A model generated the notes under the pieces. It was not told the origin of the DNA, did no database searches, and saw only the letters and a program-made list of their open reading frames with translations. Below are positions 43,648-56,588 of a stretch of DNA of 64,000 nucleotides, one piece after another. The stretch lies in the NCBI GenBank assembly GCA_944472155.2, contig OX235271.1:21149710-21213709 (forward strand), in the 5' to 3' direction. Each line of letters opens with the position of its first letter. Within the stretch, counting starts at the first letter, position 1. Source of the stretch: Trichobilharzia szidati (Eukaryota > Platyhelminthes > Trematoda > Strigeidida > Schistosomatidae). The position numbers were made by a program, and so were the translations under genes.

Positions 43648-44138
43648 NNNNNNNNNNNNNNNNNNNNNNNNNNNNNNNNNNNNNNNNNNNNNNNNNNNNN
43701 NNNNNNNNNNNNNNNNNNNNNNNNNNNNNNNNNNNNNNNNNNNNNNNNNNNNNNNNNNNNNNNNNNNNNNNNNNNNNNNNNNNNNNNNNNNNNNNNNNNN
43801 NNNNNNNNNNNNNNNNNNNNNNNNNNNNNNNNNNNNNNNNNNNNNNNNNNNNNNNNNNNNNNNNNNNNNNNNNNNNNNNNNNNNNNNNNNNNNNNNNNNN
43901 NNNNNNNNNNNNNNNNNNNNNNNNNNNNNNNNNNNNNNNNNNNNNNNNNNNNNNNNNNNNNNNNNNNNNNNNNNNNNNNNNNNNNNNNNNNNNNNNNNNN
44001 NNNNNNNNNNNNNNNNNNNNNNNNNNNNNNNNNNNNNNNNNNNNNNNNNNNNNNNNNNNNNNNNNNNNNNNNNNNNNNNNNNNNNNNNNNNNNNNNNNNN
44101 NNNNNNNNNNNNNNNNNNNNNNNNNNNNNNNNNNNNNN
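43648..44138. other. Assembly gap (491 N)
   Basis: Run of N only. The apparent frames across it are not real. Confidence 1.
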
Positions 44139-44149
44139 GGTGATAGTGA

Positions 44150-44345
44150 ACCGGGGAATTTTTAGGTGTGTGTTTAGTTATTAGTTGAAGAGGTAGGGTG
44201 CAGTACAGTATGTTGTGATCACTGTTGTCGAGTTTATCCCCCACCTCTATCGAGATCGGCTCTATTTTGTGGCAGAGGACTAAGTCGAGAATATTGTTAT
44301 GTCGTGTTGGGAGGCGTACACACTGCTTCCATCCTCCTACATCTA
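44150..44345 (-). pseudogene. LINE endonuclease C-terminal fragment
   Basis: The minus strand reads NILDLVLCHKIEPISIEVGD followed by KLDNSDHNILYCTLPL, the terminal 'SDH' motif of AP endonucleases. It may belong to the same family as the fragments at 33.7-34.2 kb, which lack exactly this part. The assembly gap follows in the downstream direction. Confidence 0.7.
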
Positions 44346-45708
44346 TAGCTTCGTATGTTCTAATAATAATATCAACATTGATGAAGCATGCTGCTGATCA
44401 AATATTTAGTGGAATAAATGTGTATTTATAGGGTGAAGCAGAAGGTATAGATGTGAGATTAAGGACAGCATTACAATCTTTGAGGAGTCTAGTGACTTAG
44501 GGGATTGAAACTTGGAGTGCGCTTGCGTTACGCATATTGGCTTTCAGTCTGCTCTAAATAAACAAGGACTTATTTGAGAAGCTCTCCTGCTTTTACTCTT
44601 AAAATGCTCTGTGGCAACCGGGTCGTCACTATTTCTAAGATTTTAACTGTTTACAGGGAGAAATTCACTTATGACCTAGAGGAGTGGAAAAGAAAACCAG
44701 TCAAGTAGTAATGGCGAATGAGGTCCATTTTAAGCCGTATTCACCAAGTTGGTTGCATCTTCAGTCTGCTACAACTCTCAGCATAGTCAAGACCGTTCTC
44801 TGTCCCAAGAGCCCCTAAAGTAGATTGTCATTGCAGTTCCTCTAATGAAGGCATGCAATTCAGTCAGAGTCAACTGGGAATGAACGAGCAGCATAAAAAA
44901 TCTGGTTTCGCAACAAAAGAAATCGAGAAAGATGGGACCTAGAAACACACGTACTTTAAAAATATTGCAGTGAGACCGTTCAGAAAACGTTGAATTACCA
45001 GAGCACCTTATGTGGATATCTACGACCGAGCGACGCCCGGATAGCTTTCGGCCATTTACTAGAAAATTCAAGTCGAGATTACTGTCGGCAACGCAAATCT
45101 AGCTGCATTCGGCTATGTTAGACTCCAGACAGATTTTAGCCCACCATGATGCCAGACTACTTAGTTCAAGGCTAATAATACCTATTAAGTCAATGTATTC
45201 ATGACTATATTAGGAGCAAACAAATTTGAGGTTGAGAGCAGTTAGGAATCTTTTACCAGAGGTAAGCAGTTATGTGTAGACCTATCGCTTGAAAATAACT
45301 TTAGTCAGTCAAGCATCAGAATGCGAATTCCGTTGCAGTACAGCTTCTGTGGAGAATACTGTGAGATGCCATGTAAAACGCCCTCGATATATTGAAGTAG
45401 AGGACAATGGTCAGTTTACGTGCATCGCGAATACTGGTGATGCGTTTCAAAAAGTAGAATTGATTAGTAATGCAGCAGCAAGTTTTGAGCGATCAGGATA
45501 GAGACCTTGCAACCAGTTCATTCCTCAAGCAGATAATCTGATAAGCTATAATAATACCAAAAAATTCAAATAGAACCATACTGTCAAGAGATTACAGTGT
45601 TGAACCTCCAAAAATGTTTTAAGCGTCACTCACTATTCAGTGAACACGTAGTTCTCCTTCTATACTTTAATCTGTTGCACATGTGGGACTAGTCGCGAGC
45701 GCTAACAA
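44346..45708. other. Unassigned sequence
   Basis: The frames at 44787-45071 (-) and 45289-45501 (+) show no recognisable domain. Confidence 0.4.
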
Positions 45709-45835
45709 TTAACCTTTGTGGAATAAAGTGTTTACTAGTTTTTTGTTGCTAATTCTTTCTTGCCATTCGATCTTCAGAATGGAGTGAAGACAGCCATTGA
45801 TAACCTGCTGGAAACCCTTTCCGTGACGCACCAAG
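45709..45835 (-). pseudogene. RTE-type LINE fragment
   Basis: The minus strand reads QQVINGCLHSILKIEWQERI followed by SNKKLVNTL, the 'FIN.CLR.IL.I.W...I.N..L' region after the RT of SR2/RTE-like elements. Confidence 0.65.
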
Positions 45836-45949
45836 TTTCTGATCCATATAGAAGAACTGATATGGTGCGCAAGGCCGCCACTCGAGTGGAACCTTAGTGG
45901 GAAGTGATGAGTGGATTGTTGTATTGAGGGTGACATGCGAAATATCGTA

Positions 45950-46080
45950 TGGCGAGGAGGAGATGAGAGATTATGGGCAGTCGTATGGCCAGTTATCTGA
46001 AGAGGATAGTGGAAAATAGAGCAAAGTGGAGATGTGTTGTCGTAGCCGTATGTTCCACTAGGCACCCAAAGGAATACTAA
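45950..46080 (+). pseudogene. RTE-type LINE C-terminus
   Basis: In one frame ASYLKRIVENRAKWRCVVVA then VCSTRHPKEY and stop. Same layout as the copies ending at 61229 (+) and 58974 (-). It faces the opposite way from the fragment at 45709-45835. Confidence 0.68.
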
Positions 46081-46738
46081 TAATAAACATAGGTTTCGAC
46101 TACCGAGGATGCAGAGTTAGTACAACATATGTATATTACCTTCACAATCCAAATACACATTTGACATGAACGAAAAAACAGTCCACAAGTCACACTGGAT
46201 CTTGGGCGTTGATAAGGCATATCCCCTGTTTGAAGTGGCGCCTCCAGCTTTACCTTGAGGACATTTGCGCGGTCTGGTTGATTTCAGTTCGGCTGATTCG
46301 TTTCGTTTGATCTAGGTAGCTGCATTCGACGTGATTCTGGTTTCTGTTTGGCTTGAACTGTATTGATTTTATTAAGAATAGTCGTCAAAAGCTGCCTCTA
46401 GGCCTGAAGGCAGTTATGGTGCAGGAGGATGCTTGAGAATGTGTTTCATGTGAAAATTATAGGGTGCACCTAAAATCCTCCTGTTTATGGCGTCTCAATG
46501 ATTTCTGTAGAGCTTCGTTTCATCACTTGTGTCCATTTTTGTCGTTCACGAGTGTTTCAGTAAATGTTTATGGCTATAATCAGGAACTTTCTAAAACGGT
46601 AATTGTGGTAAGGAATTTATATTTTTTTCCGCTATAGTTTCCAAATCAATGTCTCTTTTAAGTTGCTTACTGTACTCTGTTGGCTATTCGTGAATTTTTT
46701 TATTGAAAAGCTTCTTCTTTCATTTACAGTGGTACCGA
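46081..46738. other. Upstream region of the Mutator-like transposase
   Basis: No terminal inverted repeat could be recognised by eye. CATTTACAG at 46721-46729 is a good splice acceptor just before the transposase ATG, suggesting a 5' UTR intron. Confidence 0.4.
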
Positions 46739-48821
46739 ATGGACGCATTGGCACTTGGAGACAATGGCAACCAACCTGCCCTTCCTATATCAGTGGATAT
46801 CAAAAAACTTTTTGACGGAATTATGTTTAGTCACCGGTATACCAGTTGGGTTCAAGTAGAAGATGCTCTAAGTCAGCTGGAATCAGTAATACATGTATAT
46901 ATGTATGACAGAGTATTCCTAGGCAACTCATACACATTATGTAATCAAAAAGTGCATACGGGACCATGAATCTCAGGAGTTGAAGTACAAATTAGTTGTC
47001 TTTCGTTGTACATATGGCATGAAGCGAAAAACTAGAGGTTCAGGTTTACGCGTCAAACCGTAAGAATTCTTTTATTTATTTCTGCAGTGCAAAATACACC
47101 GGTTGCCAATCTGGCTTTCGTATACGCTACAAGGAGGACGAGTTTATCATTTGTTCCGCGGAGACAGTTCACAATCACAGATGTGAACAAAGTCTTATGA
47201 TAGGTGATGCATATTTTAGACGCCTGTCCGGGGATGAAAAGGAGAATATTGCACCAGTTGTGAAGACTACATCTGAGGTTGCTGATGTTTTGAAATATGC
47301 TGAAGAGAATTTTAATAAAATTTTGACGAGCACAGATGTCTATAATTTACGTAAGGATATGAGACCAGGTAATTGAAGTAGTTTAAAGTTATTTTTGAAG
47401 CCATGCCTTTGAGATCAGATGTTATGCGTATAATAAGGCAAAGCAGTCAGGTGGTTGAATACGTGGATTCGAATACAGGGATAACCAGTAGAATTTGCTT
47501 CGCCCTGGAATCACAGGTTCAGTTATATCGGAAATATGGAGAGGTGGTGTGTATTGACTCAACATACAATACCAATAAGGACGGGTAGGTTACAAGTGAA
47601 ACGGTTGACAAATCTTAATCAGATATTCTCTGTTTCAGTTGGTGGTAACAGACAATATGGGTCATGGCAGGCCTGTTTTTCGGCATGGACGAGACGAGAG
47701 AGGTCATGTGATGTAGCTTGGATATTGGGACAGTTCCAAAGAATAATGCAGGATACGTCCGTCACAGAAACTTTCGTAATGGATTCGGCCAACTGTGAGA
47801 TATCCGCCGTGCGTAATAGTCAAATTCAGGCGAAAATCGTCATCTGTGCATTTCATGTATGCCGGGCTTTCAGCAGGAAGGTGAGGTGAGTATAATTAAT
47901 ACTTGATGCATTTAGACTCGAAATCCTTTTGTACGCAGGTTTTTATATCGTCTTGTTAAAGCTACAACACCTGAAAGGTAAATGCATTGATTTCTAACCG
48001 TTTAGATTTCATCACTACCTTAGTGTCATTAGGATGGTTGATCGGAGGGTGTGGAATTATGTCAGGCATTACTGGGTGCCTAAGAAGGAGATGTGGGCTG
48101 CGGCATATATGCCGAATAATCTGTTGCTGTTTAATAGTACCAACAATAGAGTTGAAAGCTCTCACAGTCACCTAAAACGATATCTCCACAGAAGAGATCC
48201 CCTACACGTACGCATGTACAAGACGTATAAATGGTGTGTACGCACAGAGAAGCGTCGTAGTGTTGAAGTCATCGTTGAAAGTTGTCGGATTCATAAGTAC
48301 CACGCACCGGAACCAGTTATGCCGATATTAGGAAACTTCGCTCCTTATGCCGCTAAGTTAATTGCCAAGGACTATGGCCGTAATCGTCGGATGAACATAG
48401 AGTTGTATACTGATGATATGGCTATCATAAATGACGGCATATACCTGCACCAAGTGGATTATACCAATTCTACTTGTACCTGCAGAATATTTAGGGCACA
48501 AAGACTACCTTGCCGGCATATGCTGCTATGTCACACTCAAATTCCTCAGTTTACAGGTAAATCAAACTCTTACTAATATTTCAATTAATATTTTTAGTTG
48601 ACAAAGTAATTCGCCTGTGTCGCAGATGGTTTTGGCAGGATCCGTTGCTACCAAGTCGTGTGCCGTGTGAAGGTTCAGTGAAGAAACCCTGCATGGAGAT
48701 ACTGCAACTTCGCAGGCAATTGAACAGAAGCTTCGCAGTTATGCAGGATAATTATAGTAATGAATATACTATTAGTGCACTGCGAGCAACTCTGAATTAC
48801 TTTGAGAACTTTCTTGTATAA
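46739..48821 (+). CDS. Mutator-like (MULE) transposase, seven exons, three indels
   Basis: Exons 46739-47059, 47088-47368, 47401-47584, 47623-47885, 47939-47977, 48006-48556, 48598-48821; introns of 28, 32, 38, 53, 28 and 41 nt, all GT-AG, with consistent phases. In order: an N-terminal DNA-binding region with Cys/His (FRCTYGMKRK, YTGCQSGFRIRYKEDEF, HNHRCE), catalytic GEVVCIDSTYNTNKDG, VTDNMGHGRPV, VMDSANCEISAV, the CAFHVCRAF motif, NNRVESSHSHLKRYL (catalytic Glu), and a SWIM zinc finger (CTCRIFRAQRLPCRHML). It would excise and reinsert DNA with Mutator ends. Three single extra bases break the frame: in the A5 run at 46947-46951, the T5 run at about 47676-47680, and near 47708-47710. They cancel over the full length, and no nonsense codon is otherwise seen. 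The schistosome Curupira elements are a likely relative. Domestication is possible but unproven. Confidence 0.85.
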
Positions 48822-50390
48822 TAATGGAAGATGTACATAAATTTTGTGTCAATACATGCAAATATACCCTAACTTCTAAACTGCATACGCCTTATGTTTT
48901 ACCGTTTCATGTGACAGAAGTCTAATAGTCATTTGCGAATATAGTGGAAAGCATTTTCTAGAGAGCAAGTAAAAGTGAGTACTAGGCGGAATCTCCAGTA
49001 CTTAGTATGAGAAGTAAGGTGAACGTTTTTTTCTTGTAAGTATGCAATGAAAAGATAATGACGAGTTTTTGTAACTAGCATTGTATTTACTATGTAGGTA
49101 ATGTTATTACAGGCATACATTGCTATAACGTGTCTAGTCTGGCGTATCGCCGCATTAGTAACACCAATTGTAGCGTTTTCCAGTCAGCAAAATTTCGACT
49201 TTTCGTACGTCAAACTTCGCAGAAGGTAGATGAAATTAAAGACTGCTTCCAGACGATCCGTACAACAGCACCTTAGGCAATGTCTACAAAGACAAAAATA
49301 AGATAATTAGAAGACACGTTAAAATGCATAGGTAAATAAGTGAAGTGCTGTTTTGGAATAAGGGAGATTACTAGTATTATGACAAGGTCTTCAACTCATT
49401 TCATTTCTTTCGACTGCTACCATTTCTTGCGTCAGCGTTACTTACTTATAGTTCACTGTCACTTCTTCGTTGCACCCTATTTACACAGTGCAAGGAAATG
49501 AGAAAATGAGTGCGATACTTAGGATACAGCAATAATAAGGCTGTAAGCAGATTAACACTGCAGCGAGGTGCAACAGTAATAATAATTTGCTTTGTTCGAA
49601 AACAGTATTAATGCTTCAGTGTTGAATTCGCAGCATCTCGTACGTTATTGTATCTCATTTTATGAAGTAATAACATCTCCAAGGTATTTCATGTTAGACT
49701 TAGTTTATGTTTCAGTGCCCTCTGTGATACAAACATCTTGTGAATGATACATGAGTATTTCAGTTATGCGTACTAAAGGTTTAAAAAAATCATTCATCTA
49801 ATTCACTTCTATTAGCACTAATTCTTATGTCCGTGTTACTGACTTTTGGTTTATGTTTTCTTCAGTGCACTTTATCTGGACAATTTAAGGAATTGGGAAA
49901 TGCATTGAGTACTTAAGAAACGGCATTCATAATTGTTTGTGCCAATTAACACTGTAGTGAGTTGTGACACTAGGCAGCTGCAGTGACAAAGGCGGCTGAC
50001 TGAGTTTTAACATGGAACTCGGTGGAGAAGTGCAACTTTTGAGATGTAACGGGACAGAGTGTAAAAGTTATCTCAAGTAGGAGGAGAAATTATTGTAAGA
50101 CAACTCTTTTTCAGTTAGACGAGAACCGAATAAAAAAATGCGATTATCATTTGTTGACATTTTGCTTATTTTTATCCACGTGTTAGCATTTCATTATACC
50201 TGGACTATAGATCATTCTGACAGACTGACTTTCAACAGAGAAGATTGCAAACAAGCGCACCTGTTTACGTTATCACATTCCATGTAGCACACAAAGGTAG
50301 AGAAAAAAGAAATCAAATGGAACTCTAATGAGCATAAATGTCATGGAAGACGAACAGTGATATGGAAAGAACACAATGGTTGCTCAGATA
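48822..50390. other. Unassigned sequence after the transposase
   Basis: No gene is recognised. A transposon 3' terminal repeat may be here but is not identifiable without its partner. Confidence 0.4.
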
Positions 50391-50399
50391 TGTAAGATT

Positions 50400-50645
50400 A
50401 CGCAGAGTGAATGCATCTGTGTTATAAACAACGTTGGAAGTCACATTTCTACTTAACACTAAGCTTCACCCCAATATTACTCACCATTTTAGACTACTTA
50501 ACACAGAAGAAAGGGCACAGACACTGCGATCAAAAACCAGTAGTCTTTTCGTATCTTCCAGTTTCAATGGTCACTTCTCACAACCTAGGTGGACAATGTC
50601 ATTAGCATACACTAAGTTGACAAGACTTTTCCCTGGTAAGTCCCT
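50400..50645 (-). pseudogene. RTE-type reverse transcriptase relic
   Basis: The minus strand reads LVNLVYANDIVHLGCEK, a decayed '.L.YADDIVLLG' motif C, then PLKLEDTKRLLVFD, the 'P.RVED.R.LLVFD' region of fluke RTE elements, with the segment between them deleted. Confidence 0.6.
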
Positions 50646-51675
50646 GAAGTGAGTGACACACAATTTTGTTAATATATGTATGATGAAAGTGAACTAAAAT
50701 AAGGACGACAGTTGTAGAAATGAGCCTTGTATTATATCATTCTTGGAAATATCAGTTCCCTCATAGTTTAGTTTCAGTATTAAGTGAATGGAATGCAATC
50801 TACAGATTCATGAAATTCACATGCTGACGTACATGCTGACGGACAGCAACATGCATTATTTTGGCAGCTCGAGAACTAAACATGAGTTTAGATACTAAAT
50901 GTTTAAAAAAATAGACTTTAAAAAAATTAATTAAAAAAATAAAATAATAATGACTGTACAGTTTCAGCTTGTAAAAAAATAACAATGCTTTCGCTCCTAA
51001 TATCTACAAGCCTGCTCAGTTTCTTGTCAAGATGCTATCCCATGGGCCATACACAAGTTCGCCAGCTTCGATGGTGACCTTTGTGAAATATTTACAAATT
51101 AACATTTATACGATTCTGTTCTGATTGCTTGTACTATAACTCAACAATATGAACTTTTTGAAAAAGTGATAATGTATGCTAATTAACAATTGTTATTCGT
51201 AACATAATTGATCGTGCCTGTAAAAATGGCATGCATTTCATGTAAACTTACCCGTTTATACGAAATACATATTATTATTATACTACTTTTCTGGAATCAT
51301 AGTTAATGTCTCCTCATTAAAGTGAGCAATGGGTGTTGTACTTGTATAAAATCAATAGGATGTGAACCGCTGCCGATGAAAACGACAGAAATTCTTGGAA
51401 TTATCAGTTATAATTTCAGCTGGATCACATGCAACACTCGGCAGTTGTTAAGTGGTCAATTCATGAACATGGAATCCATACAGAAAGCGCAGAAGATTTA
51501 GTACAACATGCACACTCCTGATTTCACTATTCAGCATGCACGCCAAATGCATTACTTTAGGGGCCTACATAGTTCACAAATTAACTCACAACACTTAAGT
51601 GGAGAAAACATATTTGTCCTTACTGAGCGGTTCTTGTGAAGTAACTTTCTTATGCAGAAGAGAAGAGCAAGGTAT

Positions 51676-51995
51676 TCATAATCTTTCGCTACATGTGGAA
51701 TCGCAGTGCAACTCGATGCGCAACAGTATATATATGAATAAACTCAAAAATAAAGTCCTTCTGGTGACACATTGTGACATGATAGGAAGTGAGACGGTCA
51801 GATCACCAACGTATTTGACGAAGTTGCTCTCATTAGAAAGAGAAAAGTCATGTAAGACAAGAGAGAGAAAAAAGAAAAGGAGAGATAACAGTACCCTGAG
51901 GAACACAACCTTCAGCAAGCAAGGCGGAAGATTTACCCTAATATACAGTATGCTGTATACCATTTGGGAAATGATAATGCAACCAGTCACCTACA
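51676..51995 (-). pseudogene. Non-LTR reverse transcriptase relic
   Basis: The minus strand reads GCVPQGTVISPFLFSLSL then NFVKYVGDLTVS, i.e. the 'G.PQGTVISP.LF' block and a mutated 'KYADDLT' motif C (Asp-Asp to Gly-Asp). It differs in wording from both the CR1-like and RTE-like copies, so a third LINE family is likely. Confidence 0.6.
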
Positions 51996-52399
51996 CAGGA
52001 CTCGTGTTTGCACGACCGAAACCTTACTCAACTAATATCATCTAGGTCCTTAGTCAATAACGGCATATGTTGAATAACTTAAAGCTTAGCACAAAAGTGA
52101 TAAAGCACAAAAAACACTTGCAGAGTAGGAGATGGATCCTGGGTGGATGAGGAGGTTACTGAAAGGTATTTATTTGTCATTTAGCAAAGAAGAAGATTGA
52201 GAACTGCAATTATCATTTGTTGACATTCTGGAGACCATTATTCAGTGTTTCGCATTTAGTTATGCTTAGCCTGTGTCATTCTGCCTGACTTTCAGTATGA
52301 CTTCGCAAAGAAGTCCAACTGTTCAGTTTACCACATTCCATGCACAACACAAAGGTAGAGACATAAAACTAAATGGAAGTTTAACGAGCGAAAAATAAA

Positions 52400-52870
52400 T
52401 AGTGACAACATGAGTTGAATAGATACGTGAGATTACACAGAGTGAATGCATCTGTGCCATGAACAAAGACTTGCAGACATATATCAAGTAGTTCTTCTAG
52501 CTGACTGTCAACGATTTTATGAACCAATAGCAGTTTTTCATTCGACCGACCCAAACACATTTTGAACCTTAACATGTGCTGGCTAACATTATCCCTCGAG
52601 GAAGGCGATGGCTTGGTATGCAATCACGCGTTATGGCCATCTCAACCTATTCAGCTTCCCAACCTTGAAGACTAACTTACCCTCCTCACCTAACACTTTA
52701 TGCGTAATCTCAAGAGCGATCGCCATATTATACTGCTTTAATCATGAGATAGAACACAGACACCTATAATCAAACACCGGTATTCTTTTCATATCTTCCG
52801 GTATCAGGGGTTACTTCTCATAGTCTAGGTGTACAATATCATCAGCAAACTGTAAGTTGACGATGATGAT
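52400..52870 (-). pseudogene. RTE-type reverse transcriptase relic, second unit
   Basis: The minus strand reads VNLQFADDIVHL (intact ADD), then PEDMKRIPVFDYRCLCSIS and ITHKVLGEEGKLVFKVGKLN with RLRWP, matching the 'HRVLG.DG...V..HRLRWLGHV' region of fluke RTE elements. Several stops. Confidence 0.68.
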
Positions 52871-53589
52871 GATGTCTCTAAAGTCATTTATAGACTATCC
52901 TACTGATATATGTGTGATTGGATTGAAATGATATAAGGATGACAGTTTAAGAATTCAGCCTTGTGTTACATCCCAGTTGGAAATGTGTTTTCTCGGATAA
53001 TTCGCAAACAGTAATCACTGAATAGGAAACATTCTGTAGAATTTGTGAAACTCATTAACTGACGCAATACTTTTGCAGGCATTATAGTGTTTCCTCAATA
53101 AAGCGAGATTTGTATATTTCGGTTGCATAAAACGAGTAGGTGGTATCCTGGCAATACCAATGACTACAACAAGTCTTGTAATTATGCACTACAACTTTTA
53201 CTTTACTGATTACTCCAGCAGATTTGAAATAAACACTTGACAAATATCAAATTTATACAGAAAGTCAGTAAGATTTACTAAACTAAAAGCACTTTCGGTT
53301 TACATAGGAGTTCTCCATGCCGAATTTATTCCCCCAAGGGCCTACACAGATTACAACTTCAATTAAATAACATTGACGTTGAAGAAATTCCATTCTTCAT
53401 TACTAAACTTAATGATAATAATAATGTTTTTATTCTAGAAACAGGAGCATTCCTAATGTTTCACTTTATGTAAATGCAGTTACATACAGTTGCACTAAGA
53501 ACTCAATGCAACTCGGTGCACAATAGTATGTACACAAACAAAGTGAAAAATAACGTCCTCCTTACCTTCTGAACAACTTTTCCTTATTA

Positions 53590-55630
53590 CAGGTTAATAA
53601 CTTTCTTTCACGTATGAGCCTGAGATATGTTTATGAAATCACAATATTATACCAGTTAAATCTCGCCCCGAAACCAAGGCCACTTGAAACCAATAGCAAC
53701 ATCGAGACAAACGTCATTGAGGGGATATGCAATAAAGTCGCTCCCGGATCTTCCCAAATGTTGAATATGCCCAGTGATGGTCCCTGTTGATCAGTGCACT
53801 GCTAACCGGAAGTCGTCCACTAATAACTAAGTTTAAGACGACAGTGTGGCAGATCGCACGTGTATTCGAAGGTGTACCTTAAGCTTACCCATTCCAATTA
53901 CATGATGATGGTCATCATTCGATGCCAAATGAAGAAGCCTCAAGATAAATACGACATTACTTCACATCCACCGGGAGGAGAGCCAGCGCACGGGTACTGA
54001 GTTGTTAGCATTCCTTCCCCCCTCTTATTGTTCAAAAGAATCAACAAGGACTTGCTATCGCACCTAATCAACAAGATTCGATAGCCGATATTTGGGGCAA
54101 TGAAGTTAATTTCAGGAATAATAAGTGACGTAATTTTATAAGTAATGACAACCATTTGCTTCATATTAAACTTTTGGTTTCATTGAAGAAGTTAATTTTC
54201 TGTCGTCTGTGTGATGCTCCCTTCTAAGACTGCAAAATTTCACAACAAATTAATTTTCAGCATTTCAATGTCATGAGGTTTTAAAGTGTCGATATTATCT
54301 CACGATTCAAGGTCGTATTTAGCAATTATTCGAATGGTGGACCACAAGGTTTGTTTTTATTCATTTAAATAATCGTGGTTTACAACTTATTTACTGACAA
54401 AACACCACAGTTATCCAAATTTTTACATAAATATTTAGTTTAGTGCATCTAAGTTGTGTTTATACGAGACAAAGTCATTATATGTAAGCTAACGACCGTC
54501 TTAAGTATCGCTCTCCGTAAGAATGCTACGTTCTCTGTTCATTGAACTGCCAGGATGTAGGTCTTCTTAATCTTAAGGTCTTAGTGTCGCTAACTGAACC
54601 CGTGCAAATCACTAGATTTGCTTGTATAGATACGTTTTTTGACGTCGTCGCTACTCATTTCATGAAAAACTGTAGTTGAACAGTGAGAATAACCAGTTCG
54701 CTGTCCTAATTCTCACTAGTATGCTTATTAAACTGAATAAAGTTAGTAACAAAAGTTATAATCATACCTAGTAGGGGAGACGCTTTCTGTGTGTGCCGTG
54801 AATATTTGTGTGTGTCTAAGGGGTAAGTAAGAAACATTGCCTATCATGGATGGCGTAAATCAACATCTCGTTACAATGCGGTCTTCCTTTCAAGTCAATT
54901 ACAATGTAAAAAAGCCTTGGCTTAGGCTTCTTTTCTTTTGACGCAATACTTTGTGTTGTCACCACTATTCACTGTTCCACGAACTTGGCTTTGCTCCTAA
55001 TAATTTGCCTATACTGCGTTTACAAACTTTCATCATTCGCTTCACATCTCGGATATCAGAAGCGTAAGTAACTTCAAAAATCAGTGTAAAGGAATAGATT
55101 AGTCTCAATAACCGTTTGAAAGTTAGCAAAATCAAGAAGCTCTGTATTTATTGATCTACTGCTTAGTAATTGGCCATTGGTATATGTGCAGCATATAGAG
55201 ACTAACTTTTGGACGTGTAAGGGTTTTAAAATTAATATTAAGTGCGAGGTACCTGTAAGTGATCATAAATTGTCAATCCAGAATAAACAACTAAAAGCTT
55301 TTCCTGATTGACTCCGATAGTAGTTCTTAAGTAGAAGTAACTTCAGGAATGTAAATGTTAGCGACTATAAACAAAACTGATTCACGCCTATTGTGTGTGA
55401 ATTAACACTACCACTTTCTCCTTAAGCCTTCATAGTTGATGTGGAGTTGGTATTCAGCAGTCGGATACCGTTAGATATCTAAAAGATGCACTTGTAAAGG
55501 TTTAGTGTGATATTATTTTCTGAAGCTTGACCTTTCTTAGCTGATATGAATTAGTAGCAGTAGTTTTCTTAACACCCGAGTATTCCTTCGAATGCTCTTG
55601 ATGGGTAAACTTTCTTTTATGCTTTCGTTT
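53590..55630. other. Unassigned sequence
   Basis: The minus-strand frame at 53940-54164 (74 aa) has no recognised domain. GACGGTGTGGCAGATCG near 60663 resembles GACAGTGTGGCAGATCG near 53839, so a dispersed repeat is present. Confidence 0.4.
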
Positions 55631-55639
55631 TTGTTTTGA

Positions 55640-55800
55640 TGTTCACCTATTGAGCCGATGAGTTAAAATCACCCAATGTGTAAAATGTGTTGCAGTGACT
55701 ATGAGATCAGCTTCATAGGTCATTCCAGCGTAAGTTTAGCCAAGTGAGACTGATTGACCATAAAAGTGACTGACTTAGAAAAAAAATCCAGTAACTTCTA
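55640..55800 (+). pseudogene. Possible PLE endonuclease relic
   Basis: TGACTATGAGATCAGCTTCA followed by TAGGTCATTCC reads YEISFIGHSS, which aligns with CEVNFIDQTS at 57372 and with the 'C....YIG.T' block of PLE GIY-YIG domains. Very short and degenerate. Confidence 0.35.
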
Positions 55801-56588
55801 TGAACTCATTTAAACACAATCATACATGGTGAGACTGTTGTTGTTGTTGTTGTATTTTGATTAAACTAGCGTATACGTATATCCTAATACTTCTCGTTTA
55901 TAATTGTGTCCTAACGTTGTGCTTACTCGACACACACAACGTATATCAGAAGACACTTGAGAAGGTGTAGGAATGTGTATTCTCGCCGTAATCAAAATTC
56001 AAAACTTGAGTGAGTACAACTGTATCAACTTTTGTTACGCAAGATTTAGAGTAATAAACAAATCAAAGTACAATTACACAATGAAAGTATAGGACGATGA
56101 TGAGTAATAAAATGGGTCACTACAAGACACAACTACAGTCTTTGAAGGTATTGTAGTTAGGCGGAAGGAGAGGTTGATTAACGAGTCTTTGTCCATCTAA
56201 TCTACACCAGAAATTGCGATAGGAATGGTGCAATACCAACACTGAAGATATAGAAAATATTGCTAATAATAAAACCAAAGGCAAAGAAGTAGTGAAATAA
56301 TATAAACCAAATCTGAAAGTTATATGGACACCTTCATATGATTAAGAGCGATAAGTTGCCTTTATACTGTGATTGTATGGCAAATTGAACTGATTTTTCG
56401 ACCCTAGTTGTTGTTCAATCAAGGCTTCGTTATCAAATAATAGTTTTATATATATCATAGTTTCAGGCAAATGAGACACGTATGTAGAATTGATCTCTCT
56501 TTGGCCAGTTAGAAAATTTTTGTCGTCTACTACCGTCGTTAAATTCAAGCTGATATATACAGTAGCAAGTGATTGCTATTCATTTTGT

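Larger units (their letters stand above)
50110..53580. repeat. Diverged direct duplication (about 1.4-1.65 kb units)
   Basis: Unit 1 is about 50110-51760 and unit 2 about 52200-53580. Anchors: TATCATTTGTTGACATT (50140, 52210), GAGTGAATGCATCTGTG (50405, 52440), TTCATATCTTCC/TTCGTATCTTCC (50545, 52783), TGCAACTCG.TGC (51708, 53513). Offsets vary with indels. Confidence 0.65.

Noticed and set aside
43600..44244. Long frames across the N run
   Set aside because: The N gap contains no stop codons by definition. Only the flanking endonuclease fragment on the minus strand is real.
47536..47889. 117-aa frame as an independent protein
   Set aside because: It is one of three frames of transposase exon 4 shifted by two single-base indels, plus read-through of an intron.
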